DNA of 64,000 nt. It comes from Bacteroidota bacterium. GTDB taxonomy: Bacteria; Bacteroidota; Bacteroidia; AKYH767-A; OLB10. Below the pieces are notes generated by a model that was not told the DNA's origin, made no database searches, and saw only the letters and a list, made by a program, of their open reading frames with translations. The position numbers and the translations under genes were made by a program. Of this stretch, positions 35,777 through 46,477 are shown in pieces. The stretch lies in assembly GCA_016717725.1 (NCBI GenBank), contig JADKFA010000046.1:124001-188000 (forward strand). The letters run 5' to 3'. How positions within the stretch are numbered: position 1 is the first letter of the stretch; every line of letters begins with the position of its first letter.

Positions 35777-36721
35777 CTATTTACGATCAAAATTCCACCC
35801 CGACTTTTCCAATTCGGCTAAAACAGATTGAATCCCTTCTTTTAAATCCAAACGATGTTGCCAACCCAAATTATGAATTTTTGAAACATCCAATAATTTG
35901 CGTGGTGTGCCATCCGGTTTGTCGATATTAAATAAAAGTTGACCCTTAAAACCGACTAACTCTTTTACCAATTCAGCCAATTCTTTAATACTTACATCAA
36001 CCCCAGTACCTACATTTACGTGTTGTTCGTCACTATAATTTTCCATCAAAAAAACACAAGCATCAGCCAAATCATCCACATGTAAAAACTCACGCTTTGG
36101 GGAACCAGTCCCCCAAATTTCAACAGAAGCTAGGTTTTTAGTTTTGGCATCATGAAACTTTCTGATCAAAGCTGGTAAGACATGAGAATTATTTAGATCA
36201 TAATTATCATTGGGACCATACAGATTGGTTGGCATGGCTGAGATCATCTCCACTCCATATTGCTTTCGATATGACTCACACATCTTTAGACCAGCAATTT
36301 TAGCAATTGCATAAGGTTCATTGGTCGCTTCTAAATACCCACTTAATAAGTACTCCTCTTTAATAGGTTGAGGACACATCTTAGGATAGATACATGAGGA
36401 TCCCAAAAACAATAGTTTCTTCACTCCATACTTATAGGCATAGTGAATCACGTTATTTTGAATCATCAAATTCTCATAAATGAATTCACCACGATATGTA
36501 TTATTGGCAACGATCCCTCCTACTTTAGCTGCGCTCAAAAAAACATAGTGCGGTTGATTTTCTGCAAAAAAACTTTCTACCGCCATTTGATTTCTTAAAT
36601 CCAATTCGGATGATGTTTTAAGAATTAAATTATTAAATCCTCGTTTATGAAGATTTCGAACAATAGCAGATCCCACCATTCCACGATGGCCTGCGATGTA
36701 TATTTTTTCGTCTATTAGCAT
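35777..36721 (-). CDS. fcl: GDP-L-fucose synthase
   Basis: A 314-residue NADPH-dependent epimerase/reductase that converts GDP-4-keto-6-deoxymannose to GDP-L-fucose in the cytosol. Visible features are the nucleotide-binding GHRGMVGSA near residues 11-19, SAAKVGG, and the catalytic Ser with Tyr-x-x-x-Lys (LGSSCIYP near 107, then EPYAIAKIAG near 136). MPTNLYGPNDNYD, which follows, is typical of the family. It follows gmd on the same strand after a 316-bp gap, and the two together supply GDP-L-fucose for the polysaccharide locus. Confidence 0.95.
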   Translation of the reverse strand: MLIDEKIYIAGHRGMVGSAIVRNLHKRGFNNLILKTSSELDLRNQMAVESFFAENQPHYVFLSAAKVGGIVANNTYRGEFIYENLMIQNNVIHYAYKYGVKKLLFLGSSCIYPKMCPQPIKEEYLLSGYLEATNEPYAIAKIAGLKMCESYRKQYGVEMISAMPTNLYGPNDNYDLNNSHVLPALIRKFHDAKTKNLASVEIWGTGSPKREFLHVDDLADACVFLMENYSDEQHVNVGTGVDVSIKELAELVKELVGFKGQLLFNIDKPDGTPRKLLDVSKIHNLGWQHRLDLKEGIQSVLAELEKSGWNFDRK

Positions 36722-37037
36722 TCTTAGTAACTTCTAACTTTTCGTTTAAATCAAACTTTTTAATTTGAAAATTTGAAGATGAGTTAATTTGAAAATGTCT
36801 GATTTGAATATGGATTAGTTGATTAAAGATGAATTATTAGATGTGATTATTCATATCCAATCTAGTTTTGTTGTGAGCTTAAACTCCTTAAGAAAGAACA
36901 ATTGCCATAATAATAAGTTAAATTCAAAATAATCTTCTTAAATCATGCTGTTTATTAGACAAGTTTGATTTTTCTTTATTGCGAAGCTAAACGATAACTC
37001 ATTTTCAAATTTTCAAATTATTAAATTTTCAAATTAT
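36722..37037. other. Gene-free spacer between gmd and fcl
   Basis: 316 bp of AT-rich sequence with short runs of TTTTCAAATTATTAAATTTTC-like repetition near 37005-37035. I see no gene, tRNA or convincing terminator in it. It may hold an fcl promoter. Confidence 0.6.
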
Positions 37038-38150
37038 TTATTCGTGATAATTCATAACCGTATGTCCGCCTTCTTTTAAGTAACGATCGCGTTTAAAGAT
37101 TTCCATGTCTGCGGCAACCATTTCCTTAACAATCATTGGAAGATCGTATTTAGGTCTCCAATTTAATTGCGTTTTCGCTTTAGTAGGATCACCAATCAAT
37201 AATTCAACTTCTGCTGGACGATAGTATCTTTTATCAATACTTACTACTTCTTGTCCGATGGGTCGAGCATATTCAGGGTTTGTGCATGCCTTAATTTTGC
37301 AACTTCATTTTCAGCTTCTCCACTCCACTCCAACTCAATTCCCAATTTCACGGAATGCCATAATAATAAAATCGCGAACAGAGGTTGTGATTCCAGTAGC
37401 AATAACATAATCTTCTGGCTTATCTTGTTGCAACATTAAATACATGGCTTCCACATAATCTTTAGCATGACCCCAATCACGTTTGGCATCCAGGTTACCC
37501 ATGAACACTTTATCTTGAAGTCCGAGGCCAATCCGTGTAACCGCACGTGTAATTTTACGGGTAACGAAAGTCTCGCCTCTCAGAGGTGATTCGTGATTAA
37601 ATAAAATACCATCTACGGCATACATATTATACGACTCACGATAATTCACGAAAATCCAATATGCATACAGTTTCGCAACAGCGTAGGGTGATCGCGGATA
37701 AAAAGGAGTAGATTCTCTTTGTGGAATTTCTTGTACCAAACCATAAAGCTCAGAAGTTGAAGCTTGATAAATTCTGCAACGATCCGTCATATTTAACATA
37801 CGCACTGCTTCCAATATTCTCAATGCGCCCAGTCCATCGGCATTGGCCGTATATTCAGGAGAATTAAAACTCACATGTACATGCGACATCGCTCCGAGGT
37901 TATAAATTTCATCGGGCTGTACTTCGCTAATAATTCGAATGATATTAACAGAGTCGGTAAGATCTCCATAATGCAATTTAAAACGGATGCCTTTTTCGTG
38001 TGGATCTTCATAAAGATGATCTACTCTTTGCGTATTAAACATGGAGCTTCGGCGTTTAATACCGTGAACTTCGTACCCTTTATCGAGCAATAATTCAGCT
38101 AAATAGGCGCCATCTTGTCCTGTAATTCCTGTGATAAGTGCTTTTTTCAT
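37038..38150 (-). CDS. gmd: GDP-mannose 4,6-dehydratase (two small frame breaks near the 3' end)
   Basis: Makes GDP-4-keto-6-deoxymannose from GDP-mannose, the step before fcl. The start at 38150 gives MKKALITGITGQDGAYLAE with the Gly-rich NADP site; the frame extends further upstream but without family similarity. The catalytic segment STSELYGLVQEIPQ and YAVAKLYAYW are present, with RRSSMFNTQRVDHLY near residue 36. The main frame stops early at 37335 (AFREIGN). The family's usual tail (YARPIGQEV, RYYRPAEVELLIGDPTKAK, ending TVMNYHE) continues in other frames to 37038. Two single-base indels near 37340 and 37295 explain this. The full length of about 370 residues then fits the family, so sequencing error is more likely than loss. 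Confidence 0.9.
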
Positions 38151-38473
38151 GGTTTTTGAAAATATTGGATGAATAATATAAATATTAAATATTGGCAATG
38201 GATTATAATTATTCCTTTTTTTCTAACATAAACAGCTGACAATCAAACTCAAAGAGCTGATTATACTGTTATTGGCTGAAAAAAAGACATAATCTCTTAC
38301 TCGTTTTTAACGCAAATTAAGCAAAGTATGTTACAGAGAGTAAAAATAGCATTTCTTGCTTTTAAAATGTCTTTTTTTCAACCAATTTGATTTCAACTCC
38401 CCTAATGCAGTTAAATGCATACAAGGCGAAGAAATGGAAGTGAATATCAAAGACTAAAGATGGAGAATAATCC

Positions 38474-38481
38474 TAATTTTG
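38474..38481 (+). promoter_or_regulatory. Candidate -7 promoter element of the polysaccharide operon
   Basis: TAATTTTG fits the Bacteroidota -7 consensus TAnnTTTG. It lies about 217 bp upstream of the Wzc-like start and just before a hairpin that would open the transcript. No clear TTTG -33 element is seen at the expected distance, so support is weak. Confidence 0.3.
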
Positions 38482-38491
38482 TGACGTTAAA

Positions 38492-38546
38492 CCGACGCTA
38501 CATATGAAATAGCCTGATAGATTAAACGTAAGCCTATGTAGGTCGG
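38492..38546 (+). promoter_or_regulatory. Leader hairpin upstream of the polysaccharide operon
   Basis: CCGACGCTACATA (38492-38504) pairs with TATGTAGGTCGG (38535-38546) in a 12-bp stem with one bulged base and a 30-base loop. GC-rich arms stand out in this AT-rich gap. It could be a leader structure for transcription control of the operon or a repressor dyad. Confidence 0.4.
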
Positions 38547-38697
38547 CATAATACAAAAAAAATATTGGCATAAATTATTAATCCAATTAGTATTACAGTC
38601 GCAAATAATTTTAGAAGTTCTTAAAATTTAAAAGAACCTATTTAGCTCTATCATCGTACAAAAACGGAATAAATATTTCACATTTATTATTATCAAT

Positions 38698-41000
38698 ATG
38701 GAAAACAAACTGATTGGAAGCAACAGTCTCATCGACCAAAAAGACATTAAACGAACCTTATCTACCATAGGAAAAAACTGGATGTGGTTTGTTTTATTTT
38801 TAGGCTTGGGGGTCTCTGGAGCTATTTTTTACCTTTACAAAGCCACCAAATTTTACGGGGCAACCACTCAAATTTTGATTAAGCCACCAAAAGATCCATT
38901 TAAAGATGCATTGAGTGAGTCGTTACCTGTTGTTCCAGAGAGCGAAGAGGTGACCAATGAAATAATGGTATTAAAATCGACTCGTTTTATTGATGAGACC
39001 ATTAAAAAGCTTGGATTAGATATCTCCTATTATATTGAAGGAAGAATAAAGACAGGCGAAGTTTATAAGGGTACTCCTTTTGAAGTAACGGGGAAAATGA
39101 TTGATGCTACTTTATATGAGGTACCCATCTCACTGAAAATTATAAATAAAAATCGTTTCCGCTGGGATATCGTAACTGAGAACTATACAAAGGAGGAGAA
39201 TCGGATTTTGGGGATCCTGTGATTACCTCTAAATTTTCATTTTTAGTAATGCCCGACTCTACCATTATTAGTAAAAATCCAAAGATTGGAGAGGTAGCCT
39301 ATCAATTCAGATTTCACAATCATAACAATTTAATTAATAAATATAAAACACTTTTAAAAATTGAGCCTGTTCAAGAGGCTTCAGTAATTACAATATCTGT
39401 TGAAGATGAAGTAACCGAAAAAGCAATTGACTTTTTAAATACGATGATGGAGATATACATTGAAAACAGTATTTCTCTTAGCAAAAAAGTAAATGACAAT
39501 ACACTTCAGTTCATTGATGGACAATTGAACGAAGTAGAAGGACAATTGAATGGTGTTGAAAGTAACCTCGAACAATTTCAACGAGAAAAAACAACCTTCA
39601 ATTTAGGTAGTGAGCAAAGTGTATTATTCCAGCGTGTAGTAGAGTTTGAGTCGGAGAAAGATAGAATTGGAATTAAGTTAAAGTCAATTGACATGCTTTA
39701 TGAATACCTGACTTCTAACGATGCCGACATGGCCATTTCTCCTGCAATACTAGCAGAGCAAAATGATCCATCCTTATCAAGTGCATTTAATGAACTCTTT
39801 GCTTTACAACAGAAAAAAACCAACTTGTTATTTAGTAGTACGGCGAGTAGTCCGTTAGTAAAACAAACTGACGAACAAATCAATATTCTCCGTCAAAACA
39901 TCATGGGAATAGTTTTGAACGTTCGTAAAAAATTGACCAATGATATCAATAGCATTAGTGGACAATTGAACCAGTATCAATCAACGATGCGACAAATGCC
40001 AACTACACAACGAGGCATTGTAAATATTAGTCGTAACGTTGAAATTTATGCGAAAATTTATGAATTTCTTCTCGAGACCAGAGCACAAACTGTCATTGCT
40101 AAGGCTGGAATTGTAGCTGATAAAACAGTATTAGAACCTGCATATAGTAATGGATCCGTACGACCTGTTTTAGTACAAACATTGGCCGTAGGAATTGGAA
40201 TTGGTTTGGCGCTTTCCATGCTTGTGATCTTTATAAAGAGCATGTTTTACAATTTTGTTAATACAAAAGATGAACTTAAAGAAATAACGAATCTGCCCAT
40301 CATTGGTGTGATTGGATCTACCAAAGAAGCGGAGAATGAATACTTGGTAGTAGACAAGTTCCCACAGTCGCAAGTAGCAGAAGCGTTTCGGGTGATACGA
40401 ACAAATCTCAGTTATTTTGCTCCTAAGGTCAAGAATAAAGTTTTATTAGTGACATCATCCGTTGCCAGTGAAGGAAAAACTTTTTGCGCCGTAAATGTTG
40501 CCATCACGTTAGCTAAAGCCAGAAGAAAGGTGATATTAGTTGACCTTGACTTACACAAACCAAAGCAAGCCAATGCATTCAATTTACAAAATGATATTGG
40601 TGTTACTTCCTATGTAGTTGGGAAAGCGAACATGAATCAAATAATAAAAGATACTCCCATTGATAATTTACAAGTAATTCTTACAGGGCCGCGAACACCG
40701 AATGCCTCGGAATTAATTGTAGATCCGATGATGGAACAATTGATAGAAGAATTGAGATTACATTATGAATACATCATCATCGATACGCCTCCAGTTGGAT
40801 TACTCTCTGATGCTTTAGTGTTTATGAAACATGCTGATTTAAATTTATATGTTGTTAAAGCGGGATACACCAAACGAGATTTTATCGACATAGCTCATCA
40901 GATCGTAGAAAAAAATCAGATCAAACATTTAAGCTTTATTCTAAACAATGTAAATACAAAAAATATTCCTGCAGGGTATGGCGGTGGTTACTATGCTTAA
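38698..41000 (+). CDS. Wzc-like polysaccharide co-polymerase / BY-kinase (frame broken)
   Basis: An inner-membrane chain-length regulator fused to a cytoplasmic tyrosine kinase that controls polysaccharide assembly. About 767 residues. It has an N-terminal TM helix (WMWFVLFLGLGVSGAIFYLY, about 30-49), a Wzz periplasmic domain with a coiled-coil stretch, and a second TM helix (QTLAVGIGIGLALSMLVIF). The kinase follows, with Walker A SSVASEGKT, Walker A' VILVDLDLHKP and IIIDTPPVG. A short tyrosine tail (GYGGGYYA) is the likely autophosphorylation cluster. The frame shifts by one base near 39205: frame 38698-39222 ends in NRILGIL, while the other frame reads FGDPVITSKFSF. The two frames overlap as GTGA, so a real split gene is possible, but the break falls inside the Wzz domain. 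First gene of the operon. Confidence 0.88.
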
Positions 41001-41016
41001 TTTTTAAAAAAACAAC

Positions 41017-42843
41017 ATGAGTTCGAAATTAAAAAACAACTTGGATAAACAAAATTTAGCAGATGCCTCTACGAAAGAAAAGAATCTACTTCATTTGGTA
41101 ATAAGGAGTTTTAAAATGCATTTAGATGGCCCTATGAGAAAGAAGGCGGCGATCCTAATCATTTTAATTTTTTCCTCTGCGATCCTAGATGTTTTTGGAA
41201 TTGCTTCCATACTGCCGTTAATTAAATTGGCTACAGACACTACCATCATTCACTCCAATGAATATTTAAATGCCATTTACAATTATTTTCATTTTGAGTC
41301 GGAAAAACAATTTCTTCTCATCATGATTTTAAGTGTCCTTGCGTTTTTCATACTAAAAAGTATTTATGGAATTTTTGTCAATTACTTAGAAACTCGATTT
41401 ACAGCTACACTTGCTTATAAAATCACACGTAAGCAATTCAATAAATATTTCAACCTTGAATTTCATCAATTCACCGGAATGAAAAGCAGTGTGATTACAC
41501 ATCACATTTTAAACAATCCATTATCGTATGTTACATGGGTGGTGATGCCAACTATAATGTTAATTTCAGAATTTTCAATTCTACTATTAATAATAAGCGG
41601 AATTGCATGGTATGACATCAAACTTTTTCTATTCATTACCATTATTATTGGGCCTTCTACATGGTTAATTTATGCTTTATTGAGAAGCAGAGTAACGCGT
41701 ATTGGTGAAGAAATGAATCGATTATTTCCGCTCTCTTTAGGGTCTATTTCACAGACAATAGGTGGTTATGCAGATATCAAACTTGCGAATAAAGAAGCGC
41801 ATTATAGAGATGAATTCTTAAAGACTCAAAAAAAATACCATCAATTAAATATGGCATCACATCTGCCTAATTTAATTCCTCTTCGTGCCAATGAGCTAGT
41901 TGCCTTATTAGGAGTTGTTCTCATTTTCATTTATGCAATATTTCTTACTGACAATAGCGAAAAAGCAATTGTGATGATTAGTTTATTTGCGGCTGCAGCC
42001 TATCGATTAATGCCCTCATTAAACCGGATCATTTCATCCTTCATGTACATCCGAAAAAATATGACTGCCATGCAAAACATTTCCATTTACCCCGAATTAT
42101 CACATGAAATCATCTCCAACCAAGATGATAGCAAAATGGCATTTGAAAATGTTATCGAGATAAAAAATTTATTTTTCCGTTTCCCAAACGAACAAAATGA
42201 TATGTTAAAAGACATTTCAATGACTGTAAAACGCGGTGAAAAAATTGGAATTGTAGGAGTATCTGGATCAGGAAAAACCACTTTGATGAATATTTTACTA
42301 CGATTTTATAGTGAACAAAAAGGTGGAATTTTTGTTGATCAAATTAAAATTGAAGGTAGCAATCAACAATCCTGGAGAAATTTATTAGGTTACGTTAAAC
42401 AGGATATATTCCTTATGGATGCCTCCATAAGTGACAACATCACTTTCGGCGATGAAAATCCTGACCCCATACGTTTAAAACAAGCGATCAAGCAAGCATC
42501 GTTAGAAGACTTAATCAAGTCACTACCTAATGGTCTCCAAACTATAATTGGAGAACGTGGCTCACGATTATCAGGGGGACAAAAACAAAGGATCAGCATA
42601 GCACGATCTTTATATCGCAATGCAGAAATCCTAATATTCGACGAAGCTACATCTGCATTAGACAACCAGACAGAACAAGAGGTTAGTGAGGCTATTGACT
42701 CATTATCTGAAGTTAATAAAACAATATTTATAATAGCCCATCGTGTGACGACATTAAAGAACTGTAATCGAATATATGAGCTAACTGATGGTAAAATATC
42801 AGGGGTATATAAATATCATGAGCTACTAGAAAAGGTGGTATAA
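41017..42843 (+). CDS. ABC transporter, fused permease and ATPase (PglK/MsbA-like flippase)
   Basis: A 608-residue half-transporter acting as a homodimer in the inner membrane. The N-terminal half has about six membrane helices (for example ILIILIFSSAILDVFGIASIL near 50, LLIMILSVLAFFILKSIYGIF). The C-terminal half is an ABC ATPase with Walker A GVSGSGKTT, signature LSGGQKQR and Walker B ILIFDEATSALD. The segment ISQTIGGYADIKLANKE resembles PglK-type oligosaccharide flippases. No Wzx-type flippase occurs in the window, so this protein is the best candidate for moving the lipid-linked repeat unit across the membrane. That role is inference; lipid A export (MsbA) is the alternative. Confidence 0.87.
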   Translation: MSSKLKNNLDKQNLADASTKEKNLLHLVIRSFKMHLDGPMRKKAAILIILIFSSAILDVFGIASILPLIKLATDTTIIHSNEYLNAIYNYFHFESEKQFLLIMILSVLAFFILKSIYGIFVNYLETRFTATLAYKITRKQFNKYFNLEFHQFTGMKSSVITHHILNNPLSYVTWVVMPTIMLISEFSILLLIISGIAWYDIKLFLFITIIIGPSTWLIYALLRSRVTRIGEEMNRLFPLSLGSISQTIGGYADIKLANKEAHYRDEFLKTQKKYHQLNMASHLPNLIPLRANELVALLGVVLIFIYAIFLTDNSEKAIVMISLFAAAAYRLMPSLNRIISSFMYIRKNMTAMQNISIYPELSHEIISNQDDSKMAFENVIEIKNLFFRFPNEQNDMLKDISMTVKRGEKIGIVGVSGSGKTTLMNILLRFYSEQKGGIFVDQIKIEGSNQQSWRNLLGYVKQDIFLMDASISDNITFGDENPDPIRLKQAIKQASLEDLIKSLPNGLQTIIGERGSRLSGGQKQRISIARSLYRNAEILIFDEATSALDNQTEQEVSEAIDSLSEVNKTIFIIAHRVTTLKNCNRIYELTDGKISGVYKYHELLEKVV

Positions 42844-42932
42844 ATTACAATTTCATCAGTTAGTTATTAATTTACAAGCTTAAAAAAACACAACCAAATC
42901 TTGGTTTTTTCGTAGAAAAGGGTATAAAAGTT

Positions 42933-44389
42933 ATGCTATTTAATTCGTTCGAATTTCTGTTATTCTTCCCCATAGTTACGATTCTTTTTTTCGTAATGCC
43001 ACATCGTTTTCGTTGGTCACTACTATTAACAGCCAGTTGTTTTTTCTATATGTACTTTATCCCAGTATATATATTAATATTATTTGGTACCATAATCATT
43101 GATTACTTTGCTGGAATTTATTTAGAAAAAACAGTTGATCCGAAAAGAAAAAAACTTTATTTGATCTGTAGTTTAATCGCTAACATTGGAGTACTTGCTG
43201 TTTTTAAATATTACAATTTCTTTTTAGATAATATCAATGAAGTTTCACTTGAGCTATTCGATAAAACTACGGCACTTCGTTATTTGAGTATTGCATTACC
43301 TATTGGATTATCCTTTCACACTTTTCAAGCCATGAGTTACACCTTTGAGGTGTATTACGGCCGTCACAAAGCAGAAAAACATTTTGGAATTTATGCCCTT
43401 TATGTAATGTTTTATCCTCAGTTGGTAGCAGGTCCCATTGAGCGTCCACAAAATATATTGCATCAATTTCATCAAAAACAAAGTTTCAATTACCAACGAT
43501 TGAGTAGTGGTTTACAAATGATGGTTTGGGGTTTATTTAAGAAAATAGTCATTGCCGACAACTTAGCGGGGTTAGTAAATACCGCGTATACAAATCCGGA
43601 AGAACATACAGGAATGACATTATTACTTACCTCCTATTTCTTTGCTTTCCAAATTTACTGTGATTTTTCAGGATATAGTGATATGGCCATTGGTGCTGCT
43701 CGTGTGATGGGTTATGATTTGATGGAAAATTTTAGAACGCCTTACTTAGCAGCAAGCATCAAAGAATTTTGGAGTCGTTGGCATATTTCATTGAGTACAT
43801 GGTTCCGCGATTACCTTTACATTCCGCTGGGAGGAAACCGTGTAGGAAAGTCAAGATGGATGCTCAATTTATTCTTGGTATTTCTAATCAGTGGGATTTG
43901 GCATGGTGCCAACTGGACCTATGTAGTATGGGGTGCATTGCATGGTATTTTTTTAATGGTTGCCATTATGAAAGATGATTTCATTGAAAAGAATAATCTA
44001 AAAAAGACCAATAATAAATTTATTCAAGCATTAAATGTGTTTATAACCTTTCAACTGGTTTGTTTCGCTTGGATTTTTTTCGAGCCAACAGTATACAAGA
44101 TGCTTTAACCATCATACAAAAAATTGGACATGGCGAGTACTCTGTTCAAAGTTTTATAGCTTCTGTAAGTGCACTTGCTGATAACCCCAAAAATTTTAGC
44201 AGAACTATATTTATCATGATCCTGATGGGATTGTTATATATTATTGATCCATTCGTGGACAAAATCATTAAAGGAAGAATTCTCTTGCCTAAACCTTATA
44301 TGAAATATGCTGTTTATTCATTTATGGTCGCCTCGATAATCTTATTTGGATTCTTTGGTGAAGTATCCTTTATCTACTTTCAATTCTAA
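42933..44389 (+). CDS. MBOAT-family O-acyltransferase (AlgI-like; frame broken in a T-run)
   Basis: An integral membrane O-acyltransferase of about 485 residues that brings acetyl groups to the periplasmic side for polysaccharide acetylation. It has many hydrophobic helices, the family segment MFYPQLVAGPIERP near residue 160, FSGYSDMAIG, and the catalytic-histidine motif SGIWHGANWTYVVWG near 320. One frame ends at 44108 after FAWIFFEPTV. The usual AlgI-type continuation FFRANSIQDAL is in the +1 frame from 44060 to 44389. A T7 run at about 44075-44081 with one T missing explains the break, so a homopolymer error is likely. It is followed 3 bp later by its probable SGNH partner. Confidence 0.9.
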
Positions 44390-44392
44390 GGG

Positions 44393-45331
44393 ATGAAAAA
44401 ATTACTCGCCAAAGGACTTCTATTCATTGCATCATTCATCGTGATGTACTTGGTAATATTTGCCACATTATTTTTTATTCAGCCGGGCGGGATCCCTTTT
44501 ATTTATCGTGCTACGCAAGGCAATGTATGGGAAGGGGGAGGAACACATCTTAAATTTCACCAATTTGATAAAACAAAAAAATGGGATGTAGTTATTTTAG
44601 GTTCCTCACATGCCTACAGAGGATATGATCCACTCGTTTTCTCCTCTCATAAATTGGAAACGTATAATTTAGGTTCAAGTAATCAGCACATGATGTGCTC
44701 CTATCAAATTATAAAAACTCATATTTCTAAAGATAATTGCAAACTATTAGTTTTAGATCTATTTGACAAAGTTTTTGCAAATAATGATATAGAATCCAAA
44801 TCAGACGTTATACAGAATGTTGACGATGATAAAACAGCTCTTGCAATTGCAATATCGTCCAACGATATTAGAGCATTAAACATGATTACTTTGCGCTATT
44901 TCAACAAAACTTTGAATCCATTAAACACTGATACCAATAATTATCGAAATGGTTATTTAAAGGTGCACAAGCATTTGGATCCCAAGAAAAAGGATATTAC
45001 TAAATTGAATTGGAAATATAAAGGTGAGCGAAGTCAAAAAAGATATTTGAACCTTTTACTCGAATATTGCCGTAAAGAAGGAATTAATATTGTGGCCGTT
45101 TCACATCCTGTTCCCGAACTTTATCCAATGAGAGACCATGATAAATTTTTAGCAGATGTAAATCCTCTATTGAAAAAATATAAAGTACCCTATTACGACT
45201 ACACAAATTATAAAGATATGGGGAAAATTATTTTTTATTCAGATCCTACTCATTTAAATCAAATTGGTACTATTAAATTCAATAAAATGTTAATTAATGA
45301 TTTAAAAAGAGATCGCATTCTTTCAAATTAG
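44393..45331 (+). CDS. SGNH-like accessory protein for polysaccharide O-acetylation (AlgX/DltD-like)
   Basis: 312 residues with a single N-terminal membrane anchor (GLLFIASFIVMYLVIFATLFF, about 8-28), placing the rest in the periplasm. SGNH-hydrolase blocks are visible: VVILGSSHAYRGYDP near residue 66 carries the candidate serine, and FYSDPTHLNQIG near residue 283 carries the Asp-x-x-His pair. Such proteins commonly pair with an MBOAT protein and pass acetyl groups to the polysaccharide. Here the MBOAT gene ends 3 bp upstream. A simple esterase activity is the alternative. The exact acceptor is unknown. Confidence 0.75.
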   Translation: MKKLLAKGLLFIASFIVMYLVIFATLFFIQPGGIPFIYRATQGNVWEGGGTHLKFHQFDKTKKWDVVILGSSHAYRGYDPLVFSSHKLETYNLGSSNQHMMCSYQIIKTHISKDNCKLLVLDLFDKVFANNDIESKSDVIQNVDDDKTALAIAISSNDIRALNMITLRYFNKTLNPLNTDTNNYRNGYLKVHKHLDPKKKDITKLNWKYKGERSQKRYLNLLLEYCRKEGINIVAVSHPVPELYPMRDHDKFLADVNPLLKKYKVPYYDYTNYKDMGKIIFYSDPTHLNQIGTIKFNKMLINDLKRDRILSN

Positions 45332-45355
45332 AAACGAAAAGTAAAACAGAATATC

Positions 45356-46477
45356 ATGAATAACAAAATACTTATTGTAGTAGGCACTCGACCGAATTTT
45401 ATCAAAGTAACTCGATTCAAAAAAGTAAATGAAGAAATGGGTCGACCATTTGATATTAAGATAGTTCATACTGGCCAACATTACGATGATAAAATGGCGG
45501 ATGTATTTTTTCGTCAATTTGAATTGGAGCCTGATTTCTATTTAAATATTCCTCCCGATACTGCGAACAAACAGATGGCTGAAATCATGATTCGAATTGA
45601 GTCGGTTATGAATGATTTTGATCCTGCATTAGTAGTAGTAGTTGGAGACGTGAATTCTACTTTTGCGGCGGCTTTTACTGCTTACAAAACGGGGCGCAAA
45701 GTAGCGCATTTGGAAAGTGGGCTTCGCAGTTCAGACAGAGGAATGCCAGAAGAAATAAATCGCCTGTTAACTGATGAAATTAGTGATTACTTTTTTGTTA
45801 CTGAACAAAGTGGAATTGACAATTTATTGAGAGAAGGGAAACCCAAACACAAAATTCACTTTGTTGGCAATACCATGATCGATACATTAGTTGGTTTTGA
45901 AAATAAAATCCAACAAAGCAATGTATTAGAGCAGTATCACTTAACCTCTAAAGAATATGTATTAATGACCATGCATCGTCCTGCTACGGTTGACTATCAA
46001 GATGGTTTAGAAAAACTCATCGATATTATTGATTATATTACTCAAAAATACGATTTAGTTTTCCCGATACATCCAAGAACATTAAGTAAAATTGAACATT
46101 TTGGACTTCTAGATCGAGTAAAAAACAACAAACGATTAATCCTTACAGAACCTTTAGATTACTTTGCTTTTCAACGACTTACTTCTGAATGTAAATTTGT
46201 AATCACAGATAGTGGGGGAATACAGGAAGAAACAACATTCCGAAGAGTTTCGTGTCTTACGCTTCGACCCAATACAGAGAGGCCTTCAACCGTTACCATT
46301 GGAACCAATGAATTAGTCCCATTTGACAAAAAAATAGTTCAAAGCAAGATCAATGAGATCATAGAAGGTAAGTATAAAACGGGTGCTGTTCCGCCACTTT
46401 GGGATGGACATTCCACTGAAAGAATTCTCGAAATTTGCAAAAAATTATTATCCGTAGTAAATGAAACAATACAATGA
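45356..46477 (+). CDS. wecB: UDP-N-acetylglucosamine 2-epimerase (non-hydrolysing)
   Basis: A 373-residue cytosolic GT-B-fold enzyme that interconverts UDP-GlcNAc and UDP-ManNAc, or a related UDP-sugar pair, to supply precursors. Motifs are GTRPNFIKV near residue 10, GDVNSTFAAAF near 97, HLESGLRS followed by PEEINR with the catalytic glutamates, MHRPATVD, and SGGIQEE near 292. The usual GTRPE glutamate is Asn, so the sugar specificity may differ. It overlaps the next gene by the four bases ATGA, suggesting translational coupling. Confidence 0.92.
   Translation: MNNKILIVVGTRPNFIKVTRFKKVNEEMGRPFDIKIVHTGQHYDDKMADVFFRQFELEPDFYLNIPPDTANKQMAEIMIRIESVMNDFDPALVVVVGDVNSTFAAAFTAYKTGRKVAHLESGLRSSDRGMPEEINRLLTDEISDYFFVTEQSGIDNLLREGKPKHKIHFVGNTMIDTLVGFENKIQQSNVLEQYHLTSKEYVLMTMHRPATVDYQDGLEKLIDIIDYITQKYDLVFPIHPRTLSKIEHFGLLDRVKNNKRLILTEPLDYFAFQRLTSECKFVITDSGGIQEETTFRRVSCLTLRPNTERPSTVTIGTNELVPFDKKIVQSKINEIIEGKYKTGAVPPLWDGHSTERILEICKKLLSVVNETIQ

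Larger units (their letters stand above)
38151..38697. other. Divergent promoter region between gmd and the polysaccharide operon
   Basis: 547 bp with no gene, separating the minus-strand gmd from the plus-strand Wzc-like gene. It should contain promoters for both directions. A candidate promoter element (38474-38481) and a leader hairpin (38492-38546) are listed separately. Confidence 0.7.

Noticed and set aside
42390..42665. Minus-strand frame of 91 codons inside the ABC transporter
   Set aside because: It is the antisense of conserved ABC ATPase motifs, with no independent support.
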